In this document: piece after piece, positions 1 to 6,217 of the stretch
Layout of the letters: every line of letters begins with the position of its first letter
Position numbering within the stretch: the first letter of the stretch is position 1
NCBI GenBank assembly: GCA_041749275.1
Contig: JBGTBQ010000148.1
Coordinates: 1-9,752 of the forward strand
Origin: JBGTBQ01 sp041749275
GTDB lineage: Bacteria; Acidobacteriota; Blastocatellia; Pyrinomonadales; Pyrinomonadaceae
Length of the DNA: 9,752 bases
Reading direction: 5' to 3'
The notes under the pieces: model-generated
Databases searched by the model: none
Told to the model about the DNA's origin: nothing
What the model saw: only the letters and a program-made list of their open reading frames with translations
Program-made: the position numbers and the translations under genes

Positions 1-2
1 GG

Positions 3-122
3 CGCAAGGCGCGTGCAGAACTGAGTCTGGTGCGTGCTATCGCCGAGTCGTTGAAAAGTGAAAAGAGTCTCTGGGAGTTGCTTAATCATCAAGCTAAACT
101 CAATCTGGAGGCTAGTTTATGA
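3..122 (+). CDS. C-terminal end of an unrecognised protein (partial)
   Basis: This frame is open from the left edge and ends at TGA 120-122. It encodes 39 residues, starting RKARAELSLVRAIAESLK and ending LNLEASL. The piece is rich in Leu, Ala, Glu and Lys and looks helical, with no recognisable motif. The other two forward frames are stopped early (TGA 22-24 in frame 1; TGA around 59-61 in frame 2), which supports this one. The gene ends 54 bp before the DUF433 gene on the same strand, so the two could share a transcript. I do not recognise the family. The surrounding DNA is A+T-rich compared with the rest of the window, like the toxin-antitoxin remnant next to it. It could also be non-coding, because only a short tail is available. 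Confidence 0.4.
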   Translation, partial: RKARAELSLVRAIAESLKSEKSLWELLNHQAKLNLEASL

Positions 123-176
123 AATGTGTCCCGACATCAGACGGAAGTATTAAACTAACTCTGAGGCCAGAGAAGT

Positions 177-527
177 ATGATGACACTGGAAAAAACCCAA
201 ACCTTACCTTTGCGATTGACTGAAGACGGAACGATTCGCATTGCGGATTCGCGTGTGAGCCTTGATTCGGTGGTGCAACATTACAAGCTTGGGGCGTCCG
301 CCGAACAGATCGCCCAGAAGTTCCCCGCGCTCGACTTAGCGGATGTTTACGCGGCAATTACTTACTATCTCAACCACGAAGAAACCGTCGAAGAATACCT
401 GCGACAACAGGAAGCGACAGGCGATAAAGTTCAAACGAGAATAGAGTCTGACCCTCACTATCAAAAAAAATCCGCCGAACTCCGCGCGCGCATTCAGGCT
501 CGTAAATCAGGACAGAAGCAAGCCTGA
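177..527 (+). CDS. DUF433 family antitoxin-like protein
   Basis: This 116-residue protein has a DUF433 core at about residues 18-66: I-R-I-x-x-S-R-V-S-L-D-S-V-V, then the G-A-S-A-E-Q-I-A-Q-K-F-P-A-L element, then L-A-D-V-Y-A-A-I-T-Y-Y-L. DUF433 (COG2442) proteins are small winged-helix-like proteins usually encoded just upstream of a DUF5615 PIN-like RNase and regarded as the antitoxin. The tail after residue 67 is charged and helical (EETVEEYLRQQE, then LRARIQARK), as is normal for the family, so the protein looks full length. Two ATG codons lie in tandem (177 and 180); I keep the first. Ribosome-binding sequence is weak (AGAGAAG just upstream). The partner toxin frame immediately downstream lacks its N-terminal half, so this is probably an orphan antitoxin. 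Family assignment is fairly sure; function is inferred from the family. Confidence 0.8.
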   Translation: MMTLEKTQTLPLRLTEDGTIRIADSRVSLDSVVQHYKLGASAEQIAQKFPALDLADVYAAITYYLNHEETVEEYLRQQEATGDKVQTRIESDPHYQKKSAELRARIQARKSGQKQA

Positions 528-690
528 GAACTATGCGGCGGATTTGATGGGCATGGGAGAAAACATTGCCGGACTTTTTGTTGTGCCTCGAAGGTTGCCG
601 CTGCATCAAGTGCTTGAAGACCTTGAGTTGATGATAGCTTGTAGTGAACATGACGAATGGGCGAACGTCATCCGTTATTTACCTTTTTGA
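511..690 (+). pseudogene. Truncated DUF5615 PIN-like toxin (C-terminal remnant)
   Basis: In the +1 frame relative to the DUF433 gene, a stretch ending at TGA 688-690 reads DRSKPENYAADL, then IAGLFVVPRRLPLHQ, then EDLELMIACSEHDEW and NVIRYLPF. This matches, from memory of the family, the C-terminal half of DUF5615 PIN-like toxins, which end in G-V-x-V-x-x-x-L-P-I-x-x-A-I-E-x-L, then a Glu-Trp pair and R-Y-L-P-L. The N-terminal half of such toxins, with the Leu-Ala-Asp-Glu-Asn start and the acidic active-site residues, is missing. Upstream the frame runs back only to TAG 442-444, and that stretch overlaps antitoxin coding sequence. The first in-frame ATG is at 547, which would give only 47 residues. 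The arrangement suggests an internal deletion that joined the antitoxin end to the toxin middle. A short expressed fragment cannot be excluded, but nuclease activity is not expected. Confidence 0.65.
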
Positions 691-744
691 TCTTTCCGTC
701 AAAACCAGCCGGCAGACAATGCCCGGCGAAACCTCACGGAACTG

Positions 745-2046
745 ATGACCAAAACCGCCACACACCAGCCCGCCGTAGCGATCAACGACGCATTCCCGCA
801 CAAGGTCTGCATTAACCTCGACCGCAGGCCGGAGCGATGGCAACAAATGCGGCACAAGTTCGAGCGGCACGGGATTCATGCGGTGCAAAGATTCGCGGCG
901 CTGGATGGAGACGAACTGAAACTCCCGCCGCACTGGACGCACACGCCGGGCGCTTACGGATGTTTACGCAGCCACGTCGAGGTCGTTAGCGATGCCCGCC
1001 GGCGCGGCGCGGCGAGCGTGCTTATCTTTGAAGACGATGTTGTTTTCGATCCAGAGTTTCAAGAGAAATTCGCGGCGCGCATCGAACAGTTGCCGCACGA
1101 CTGGGACATGCTGTTTTTCGGCGCGCTGCACAAGGATGAGCCGGTCAGCGTCGCGGATCACATCGTCCGGCTCACCCGTTCGAATTCGACCTACGCTTAC
1201 GCCCTGCGCGAGACGGTGTTCGACGCCTTCATCGAATTGAACAGCCGGGCCGAAGATGTTCTGGACAACAACAGTTTCGTGCTGCAACAACGTTTCAACT
1301 GCTACTGCTTCATGCCGCATCTGGCGTGGGTCGAAACCGTCTACTCGGACGCGCAGAGACGACTTGAGCGCCACTGGTATTTGCAGGAATCGCTGGTGCT
1401 GTTCGGGGCGCGGGTAGACCGACTGTTGTGCGACACGAACCTCGTCTTCGCGCACCAAGATCAGGCGCGGGATGGACGCGCGACCGAAAATTTGCTGTAT
1501 CTCGTGAACTATTACCACGAGTTTTTTTCGCCGCACCTCGCCATCGTCATCGTCGAGCAGGGCGCGCGGCCCCGCGTCAATCCCGCGATGTTGCCGGCTA
1601 ACTGCCGATATATTTTTTTGCGAGACGATGCGCCGTTCGACCGTGGGCGGTGCTTTCAAGCGGGTATCGCCGGCTCCGACGCGGGCCGGAATTTCTTCAT
1701 CCTCTCGGACAACGATATTTATTTAGAGACGCTGGACATCCGCGCCAACCTGTTGATGTGCGAGCGTTACGACGGCGCGACGGGCTTCGGCGAAATCATA
1801 GACCTCACGGACGAGGACTCTCGACGCCTGCGCCGCACGAAAACCACAAGGGGGATTGACATCACGAAGCACGCCGCGCAAACGAACAATCAGCGCCGGA
1901 GTTATTGTCATTTTTTTAAACGTGAGGCGCTTCAGGCGCTGGAGAGTTTAGACGAAGCGATGTCGGAAACGGCGCGGCCCGTTCTCTCGTCGCAAGGGCG
2001 GCGCGTGTTCCAGTCTCCCAACCACGCTTTGCGCCTCCGAGATTGA
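745..2046 (+). CDS. Two-domain glycosyltransferase: GT25 (LPS-type) plus a second GT-A-like domain
   Basis: The protein has 433 residues. Residues ~20-205 carry GT25 hallmarks: the opening strand VCINLDRRPERW (21-32), GAYGCLRSHVEV (69-80) and the metal-binding acidic patch LIFEDDV (93-99). GT25 enzymes add sugars to lipopolysaccharide or other surface glycans. Residues ~265-433 look like a second GT-A nucleotide-sugar domain: a strand AIVIVEQG (266-273), FDRGRCFQAGI (298-308), and FILSDNDIYL (318-327) with a candidate DxD metal site at D322/D324, followed by GATGFGEI (344-351). It lacks a signal peptide or membrane segment and so should act in the cytoplasm. The C-terminus stops soon after the second domain (ALRLRD). 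The start at 745 overlaps no other gene and has only a weak ribosome-binding site. It converges on the PhyH-family gene with a 15-bp gap. The GT25 call is firm; that of the second domain is moderate. Confidence 0.8.
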   Translation: MTKTATHQPAVAINDAFPHKVCINLDRRPERWQQMRHKFERHGIHAVQRFAALDGDELKLPPHWTHTPGAYGCLRSHVEVVSDARRRGAASVLIFEDDVVFDPEFQEKFAARIEQLPHDWDMLFFGALHKDEPVSVADHIVRLTRSNSTYAYALRETVFDAFIELNSRAEDVLDNNSFVLQQRFNCYCFMPHLAWVETVYSDAQRRLERHWYLQESLVLFGARVDRLLCDTNLVFAHQDQARDGRATENLLYLVNYYHEFFSPHLAIVIVEQGARPRVNPAMLPANCRYIFLRDDAPFDRGRCFQAGIAGSDAGRNFFILSDNDIYLETLDIRANLLMCERYDGATGFGEIIDLTDEDSRRLRRTKTTRGIDITKHAAQTNNQRRSYCHFFKREALQALESLDEAMSETARPVLSSQGRRVFQSPNHALRLRD

Positions 2047-2061
2047 ACTTGCGGCGCGTGC

Positions 2062-2835
2062 TCACAAACCGTTGTACGCGCGCCACGCGGAAAGCGCGTT
2101 GTGGCGATTCGATTCAGCCGGCGGCTCGGCAAGTCGCAGGTGACTGCAATCCGCCGCGCCGCGCACGCGCAGCAGCGGCCTCTCCCGACGCTCGATGCGC
2201 TCGGTGACGAAACGCACGATGAATCCGACGCGCGGCTCGTCCGAAGTGTTGGGGTTCGAACCGTGGACGAGGTTGCTGTGATGCAGGCTCATCTCGCCGG
2301 GCCGCAAGATCACATCCACCGCGCGCGACTCTTCGACCGTCTGGACTCGCTCGCCACGAAATAGCAGGTTGGACTCGTCGCGGGCGCTCGCGTGTTCGAG
2401 CAAGCCCTGCCGGTGCGATTCAGGGATCACGCGCATACAGCCGTTGGCGCGATGGCTCGGCGTCAGCGCGATCCACGCCGAGGTCGAGGGCGTCAGATGC
2501 CAGCCGGAGTAGAGGCTGTCCTGATGCCAAGAGACGTATCCGGAATCGCGCGGCGGCTTGTAGAAGACGAGCGTGCCGTCAACCAGTATGTTTTCGCCCA
2601 GCACGGACTCGACCGCGTTGAGGAGCGCGTCTTGAGTTACTAACCGATAGGCCCAGTCGAAGAACAGATGCAGGCCGTCGAAACGCTTCAGCGCGCCTTC
2701 CCCGCAATCGTCGGCGATGGTCTCGAGCGCGCCGCGAAACATTGTGGCCTCGCGCGCAGAGAGCACTTCGACGGGAAAGAGGATGCCGTCGCGTTCATAC
2801 TGTTCGAGCTGTTCTCTGGCGAGACCGTTGGTCAC
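2062..2835 (-). CDS. Phytanoyl-CoA dioxygenase (PhyH) family Fe(II)/2-oxoglutarate oxygenase
   Basis: This 257-residue protein has the PhyH facial triad: WHQDSLY gives His104 and Asp106, and LVHGSNPN gives the distal His191. Arg202 in the downstream PRVGFIVRF stretch is the likely 2-oxoglutarate-binding residue. Length is normal for bacterial PhyH proteins, which are cytoplasmic hydroxylases, or sometimes halogenases, of small molecules. Because the metal-binding Asp is present, hydroxylation is more likely than halogenation. Translation probably begins at GTG (2835): AGGAAG lies 9 nt upstream, and the nearby ATG at 2840 runs into a stop after one more codon. The next in-frame Met (residue 32) would cut off part of the domain. 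The neighbours are a glycosyltransferase (convergent) and a polysaccharide deacetylase (divergent), so a glycan- or lipid-modifying role is possible. The substrate cannot be inferred. Confidence 0.85.
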   Translation of the reverse strand: MTNGLAREQLEQYERDGILFPVEVLSAREATMFRGALETIADDCGEGALKRFDGLHLFFDWAYRLVTQDALLNAVESVLGENILVDGTLVFYKPPRDSGYVSWHQDSLYSGWHLTPSTSAWIALTPSHRANGCMRVIPESHRQGLLEHASARDESNLLFRGERVQTVEESRAVDVILRPGEMSLHHSNLVHGSNPNTSDEPRVGFIVRFVTERIERRERPLLRVRGAADCSHLRLAEPPAESNRHNALSAWRAYNGL

Positions 2836-2872
2836 GACATGCGTCTTCCTGCCCGCGAACTGATTTGACGAC

Positions 2873-2896
2873 TACATTCAATTGCAACTCAATGTA
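2873..2896. promoter_or_regulatory. 24-bp operator-like palindrome upstream of the PhyH gene
   Basis: TACATT..A.TTGCAA.T..AATGTA-type dyad: 10 of 12 base pairs are symmetric around a central TTGCAA. It is A+T-rich in a G+C-rich neighbourhood and sits 38 bp upstream of the PhyH GTG start, in the divergent intergenic region shared with the deacetylase. Its size and position suit a dimeric repressor or activator site. No regulator gene of an obvious matching family lies next to it. Confidence 0.4.
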
Positions 2897-3001
2897 AAGC
2901 GGTAGTTCCCGCCTGACGCGGGGAAGATAAGCCTTTGATGTTTGAGTGTCAACGGCCAGCGTCGCCGCCGCAACAAAAGGGCCGCGTGTCTTAAGACGAT
3001 C

Positions 3002-3031
3002 TTGCCCGGCGCTTCCCAATGGGTGTATAAG
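3002..3031 (+). promoter_or_regulatory. Candidate sigma-70-type promoter for the polysaccharide deacetylase
   Basis: TTGCCC (3002-3007, 4 of 6 matches to TTGACA) is separated by 18 bp from TATAAG (3026-3031, 5 of 6 matches to TATAAT). It lies 77 bp upstream of the ATG at 3108, on the correct strand, in DNA that holds no other supported gene. Chance matches of this quality are common, so this is tentative. Confidence 0.3.
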
Positions 3032-3107
3032 GCGCGCGTCACCGCGCGGGAATCTCATATCGCCGCGCCGCTCGAATAGCTTTACAACAACTACAGGAGT
3101 TGACCGC

Positions 3108-3890
3108 ATGACGAGTCGCGCTCGACGCCCCTCCCCTCATTGGACATGGCCCGACGGCGCGCGCGCGGCCATCAGTCTGACTTACGACGACGGCAGGCTC
3201 AATCATCTCGACATGGCGATTCCAGACCTTGAGCAATTCGGGTTTCGCGGCACTTTCTATTTAACCTATTCCCCCGACGCGCGCCGTTCTCTCCACAGAT
3301 GGAGGGCCGCTTTTTCACGCGGCCACGAGATCGGAAACCATTCTTACAATCATCCCTCGAAGGAAGCTTTATCCGGCTTCGACGCCGGCGACATACTGGC
3401 GGAAGTTGGACGCGGCGCGTCGTGGCTGACGGAGAACATCGGCCCTGACCCTGAACGGAGTTTCGCCTATCCACACGGCCAGACGGGTATCGGCGCGGGC
3501 AATGTTGACAGAGACGCTTACGCGACGGCGATTTCACGATACCACCACGTCGCCAGACTGGCGGACGGCCCGCCGAACGACCCGCACGATGTCCGTCTTC
3601 CGCTGACGATAGTCCATGCCTCCGGGTTCGACTGTTCCAACGGCTCCTTGTTCAGAGACATGTGGAATTACTGCGAAGCCGCCGGCAGCCGTGGGCATTG
3701 GGCCGTCATCATGTTTCACGATGTCATTGCCGGACATCATCCCGTGGGCAATCAGATGAGCCGGCACGTCCACCGGCAGTTGCTCTCATACCTGAGAAGC
3801 GAGAAGTTCTGGGTCGCTCCCGTCAAAGAGGTCGCGGGCTACATTTTTCAGCACACGAACGGCGGCGGTTCGGGCGCAAGAATCGGATAG
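3108..3890 (+). CDS. NodB-type polysaccharide deacetylase (carbohydrate esterase family 4)
   Basis: The protein has 260 residues from the ATG at 3108, chosen because AGGAG (3095-3099) lies 8 nt upstream and the catalytic domain begins directly after it. The frame is open upstream to a GTG at 2946, but those 54 residues look like translated leader. CE4 motifs appear in order: AISLTYDDG (21-29; catalytic and metal-binding Asp27/Asp28), GHEIGNHSYNHPS (72-84; metal-binding His78 and His82), FAYPHG (119-124) and VIMFHDV (200-206; His204). The family removes N- or O-acetyl groups from chitooligosaccharide, peptidoglycan or exopolysaccharide using a divalent metal. There is no signal peptide, so it may act in the cytoplasm on a precursor or have an unrecognised export route. 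The middle region is divergent (FDCSNGS, 174-180), so the exact substrate is open. Confidence 0.85.
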   Translation: MTSRARRPSPHWTWPDGARAAISLTYDDGRLNHLDMAIPDLEQFGFRGTFYLTYSPDARRSLHRWRAAFSRGHEIGNHSYNHPSKEALSGFDAGDILAEVGRGASWLTENIGPDPERSFAYPHGQTGIGAGNVDRDAYATAISRYHHVARLADGPPNDPHDVRLPLTIVHASGFDCSNGSLFRDMWNYCEAAGSRGHWAVIMFHDVIAGHHPVGNQMSRHVHRQLLSYLRSEKFWVAPVKEVAGYIFQHTNGGGSGARIG

Positions 3891-3938
3891 ATTCCGACGG
3901 GCGCGGGCCTGTAGTATGAACGGCGTCGGGAGGAAGAG

Positions 3939-5042
3939 ATGAAACTGGAACAGGACGCCATTCAGGAGTTGCGCGCGCTCGGTGAAGATGTCTGCTGGGG
4001 CGCGGTCGCGGCGCGGGACGCGCGCTTCGACGATACCTTCGTTTACGCCGTGGCCTCGACGGGCGTCTACTGCAAGCCTTCGTGCCCTTCGCGTCGTCCG
4101 CGCCGCGAGCGAGTGACATTCTTTTCGTCGTGCGTTGAAGCGGAGGGCGCGGGCTTTCGCGCCTGCCTTCGTTGCCGACCGCGCGCTGCGGCGACTGCTG
4201 ACCCGCGAATCGAAATGGCGCTCAAGGTCTGTCGCGTTATCGAGACGTGGGATGAAGGCTCCCCGTCCCTCGCGGAGCTGGGGCGCGAGTTGGCAGTCAG
4301 TCCGCATCACCTTCAGCGAACATTCAAAGCGATCACGGGCATCACGCCGCGCCAGTACGCGGCGGCGCACCGTCTGAAACAATTCAAGTCGAAGATTAAG
4401 GAGGGCGAAGCCGTGAGCGGAGCGATGTACGAGGCGGGCTATGGTTCGAGCAGCCGTCTTTATGAGAAGGCGTCGGAACAGTTGGGGATGACCCCGGCCA
4501 TCTACCGGCGCGGCGGCGCGGGAATGCAGATCGGCTACACCATCGCCGACAGCCCTTTGGGCCGCGTGCTCGTCGCGGCGACCGGGCGCGGCGTGTGCGC
4601 CGTCACTTTTGGCGAGAGTGAAGAAGAGTTGCGGGCGGCGCTCGCGGCGGAATATCCGTCCGCCACGATTCGCCGCGACGACGCGAGCGCCGCCGAGTGG
4701 GTAAAGAACGTGCTGCGCCACGTCGAAGGTTTGGAGCCGCGTCTCGAACTGCCGCTCGACGTGCGGGCCACGGCCTTTCAGCTCCGCGTCTGGGAAGAGC
4801 TGCGCCGCATCCCTTACGGCGAGACGCGCTCTTACAAAGAGGTCGCCGTGGGGTTAGGTCAGCCCACGGCGGCGCGTGCGGTGGCGCGTGCGTGCGCGAC
4901 GAATCCAGTTGCGCTCGTCACGCCCTGCCATCGCGTCGTGCGCGAAGGCGGCGAACTCGGCGGCTATCGCTGGGGGCTGGAGCGCAAACGTGCGTTGCTT
5001 GAACAGGAAAAACAGCGGAAAGCGGCGGCGGGCAAAGCCTGA
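3939..5042 (+). CDS. ada: Ada: adaptive-response regulator and O6-methylguanine-DNA methyltransferase
   Basis: All parts of bifunctional Ada are present in 367 residues. The N-terminal zinc domain has FVYAVASTGVYCKPSC (34-49) and CLRC (76-79), giving Cys45, Cys49, Cys76 and Cys79. Cys45 aligns with the methyl-phosphotriester acceptor Cys38 of E. coli Ada. An AraC-type HTH region follows (~95-192; SPHHLQRTFK and GYGSSSRLYEKA). The C-terminal methyltransferase domain (~196-360) has the active-site motif VTPCHRVV with acceptor Cys330. Ada repairs alkylated DNA by irreversible methyl transfer to itself, and methylated Ada activates its regulon. The ATG at 3939 is preceded closely by GGGAGGA (3928-3934). 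The gene lies 48 bp after the deacetylase gene on the same strand. No alkB or alkA is visible nearby, and I could not identify an Ada box in the short upstream gap. Confidence 0.95.
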   Translation: MKLEQDAIQELRALGEDVCWGAVAARDARFDDTFVYAVASTGVYCKPSCPSRRPRRERVTFFSSCVEAEGAGFRACLRCRPRAAATADPRIEMALKVCRVIETWDEGSPSLAELGRELAVSPHHLQRTFKAITGITPRQYAAAHRLKQFKSKIKEGEAVSGAMYEAGYGSSSRLYEKASEQLGMTPAIYRRGGAGMQIGYTIADSPLGRVLVAATGRGVCAVTFGESEEELRAALAAEYPSATIRRDDASAAEWVKNVLRHVEGLEPRLELPLDVRATAFQLRVWEELRRIPYGETRSYKEVAVGLGQPTAARAVARACATNPVALVTPCHRVVREGGELGGYRWGLERKRALLEQEKQRKAAAGKA

Positions 5043-5070
5043 TGATTGATGAATGAAAAGCTTCTGAACA

Positions 5071-5239
5071 AGCCCCGCGAGGGGCGGAATGTGGTAGTGG
5101 CTCAATAGCGGGAGAGGTCAGAACCGCCTGCGGTAGCGGGCGGGCCTCCTGTCACAGGAAATCCGCCCGCTACCGCAGGCGGTTCTGACCTGTCACCTCC
5201 CCGCAGTGAGCCATTACCACATTTCGCTCCGACGGAGCT
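5071..5239. repeat. Composite palindromic element (REP/MITE-like) between convergent genes
   Basis: The core is a perfect 28-bp inverted repeat (5116-5143 with 5163-5190) that includes CCGCCTGCGGTAGCGGGCGG, around a 19-nt loop. The loop itself holds a 5-bp hairpin (TCCTG/CAGGA, 5147-5159). The pairing resumes outward with small bulges: GCGGG (5108-5112) with CCCGC (5200-5204), TGGCTCA (5098-5104) with TGAGCCA (5207-5213), and AATGTGGTA (5088-5096) with TACCACATT (5215-5223). Outside this are two matching small hairpins: GCCCC-GCGA-GGGGC (5072-5085) and GCTCC-GAC-GGAGC (5226-5238). The whole element is thus nearly symmetric. It encodes nothing. Lying between convergent ada and the hydrolase gene, it could also end transcription from both sides, although no clear T-tract follows. 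Its form suggests a dispersed genomic repeat. Confidence 0.85.
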
Positions 5240-5309
5240 ACTTCCTCAAACAGCTTCTGAGCACGGTCACGCCGTACACCATCAGCCGGCGAAACTTGAG
5301 ACGAGACTG

Positions 5310-6176
5310 TCACTTCAAATTCTCGCGCAGAAATGCGAGCGCACGCGTCCATGCGTCTTTGGCCGCCCCGGCGTCATAACGCTGGCCGGTGTCGTTGAAG
5401 AAAGCGTGGCCCGCGCCGGGGTAGATTTTGTAGTCGAATTTTTTACCCGCCTTCTTCAGCGCCTCGGCGACCGACGGCACTTGAGAGGTGATGCGCTCGT
5501 CCGTCTCGCCGTAGAGACCGAGCACGGGGGCGCGCACCTCGGCGAGTTTCTCCGGCGGCGGCGCGCTCCCGTAGAAGACGACCGCCGCGCGCAACTTCGG
5601 CTCTTCCACCGCGAGCAGAAAGGAACGCGCGCCGCCCCAGCAGAAGCCGACCGAGCCGAGCCGTCCGCTTTTTACCTTCGCGTGCTTATCGAGAAATGCG
5701 ACCCCGGCCTTGAGGTCTATGATCGCGTCTTCAGGCGTGATGGTCGAGATGGCCTCGCGCGCCTTGTCGGGCGACTCCATCGCGCCCGTGCCGCCTTTAC
5801 GCGCAAGGATGTCCGGCGCGAGCGCGACGAATCCTTCGGCGGCGAAGCGGCGCGCGACATCCCGCGTGTGTTCGTTGAGGCCGCGATTCTCGTGGATGAC
5901 CAGCACGGCGGGGAACTTGCCGCCGCCCTCCGGCGCGCTCAGGTATCCACCGGCGGTCACGCCGCCCGCGCTCTGATATTTGACGGTCTCGGAAGAGACT
6001 TTACCCTCACGCGACTCGCGCTCCGAGACGAGCGTCGAGGCCAGCCCCGTCGTTTCCAGCAACAGGTGCGCGGCGGCCATGCTCCCCGTCACGGCGACCA
6101 GCCGCGCGATAAATGAGCGCCGGTCGAGCGCGCCGCCCCTGTATTCGTCAACGATGGCTTCGATCCTCTTCTCCAT
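5310..6176 (-). CDS. Dienelactone hydrolase family protein with Tat-type leader
   Basis: This is a 288-residue alpha/beta hydrolase. The catalytic triad of dienelactone hydrolases is visible: nucleophile Cys179 in VGFCWGGA, Asp226 in GETDERI and His257 in GAGHAFFND. Glu96 in VIHENRG matches the glutamate that shields the nucleophile in the family. Residues 19-45 form an RRSFIARL twin-arginine motif followed by a hydrophobic stretch, so export by Tat, or a membrane-anchored periplasmic form, is likely. The catalytic domain occupies ~62-288 and is full length. The ATG at 6176 has an excellent ribosome-binding site (GAGGAGGGGA, 6181-6190). The gene lies 41 bp downstream of an ECF sigma gene and is probably co-transcribed. 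Classical members open dienelactone rings in chloroaromatic degradation, but Tat-exported paralogues mostly have unknown ester substrates. Confidence 0.88.
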   Translation of the reverse strand: MEKRIEAIVDEYRGGALDRRSFIARLVAVTGSMAAAHLLLETTGLASTLVSERESREGKVSSETVKYQSAGGVTAGGYLSAPEGGGKFPAVLVIHENRGLNEHTRDVARRFAAEGFVALAPDILARKGGTGAMESPDKAREAISTITPEDAIIDLKAGVAFLDKHAKVKSGRLGSVGFCWGGARSFLLAVEEPKLRAAVVFYGSAPPPEKLAEVRAPVLGLYGETDERITSQVPSVAEALKKAGKKFDYKIYPGAGHAFFNDTGQRYDAGAAKDAWTRALAFLRENLK

Positions 6177-6217
6177 CCGCTCCCCTCCTCAAATGTGGTT
6201 TGTGTGGCTCGACGATG

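Noticed and set aside
964..1659. 231-codon minus-strand frame opposite the glycosyltransferase
   Set aside because: It is antisense to the recognised GT25 coding region and has no domain of its own.
2830..2840. ATG followed one codon later by a stop (ATG TCG TGA) just ahead of the PhyH GTG start, as a minimal upstream reading frame
   Set aside because: Such a two-codon frame can arise by chance, and the GTG alone with AGGAAG nine bases upstream explains the gene.
2946..3107. N-terminal extension of the deacetylase frame from GTG 2946
   Set aside because: The extra 54 codons carry no domain or signal peptide and a strong AGGAG site precedes the internal ATG at 3108. They are more likely leader DNA containing the promoter.
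3786..4721. Long minus-strand open frame (311 codons) opposite ada
   Set aside because: It lies entirely antisense to the well-supported ada and deacetylase genes, and its product is an Arg/Ala-rich sequence typical of antisense frames in G+C-rich DNA.
5043..5309. Palindromic region as a CRISPR, tRNA or attachment site
   Set aside because: There is a single large hairpin with no repeated spacers, no cloverleaf with anticodon features and no integrase nearby.
5406..6116. 236-codon plus-strand frame opposite the dienelactone hydrolase
   Set aside because: It is a shadow of the hydrolase gene with no motif, dominated by Arg, Ala and Gly.
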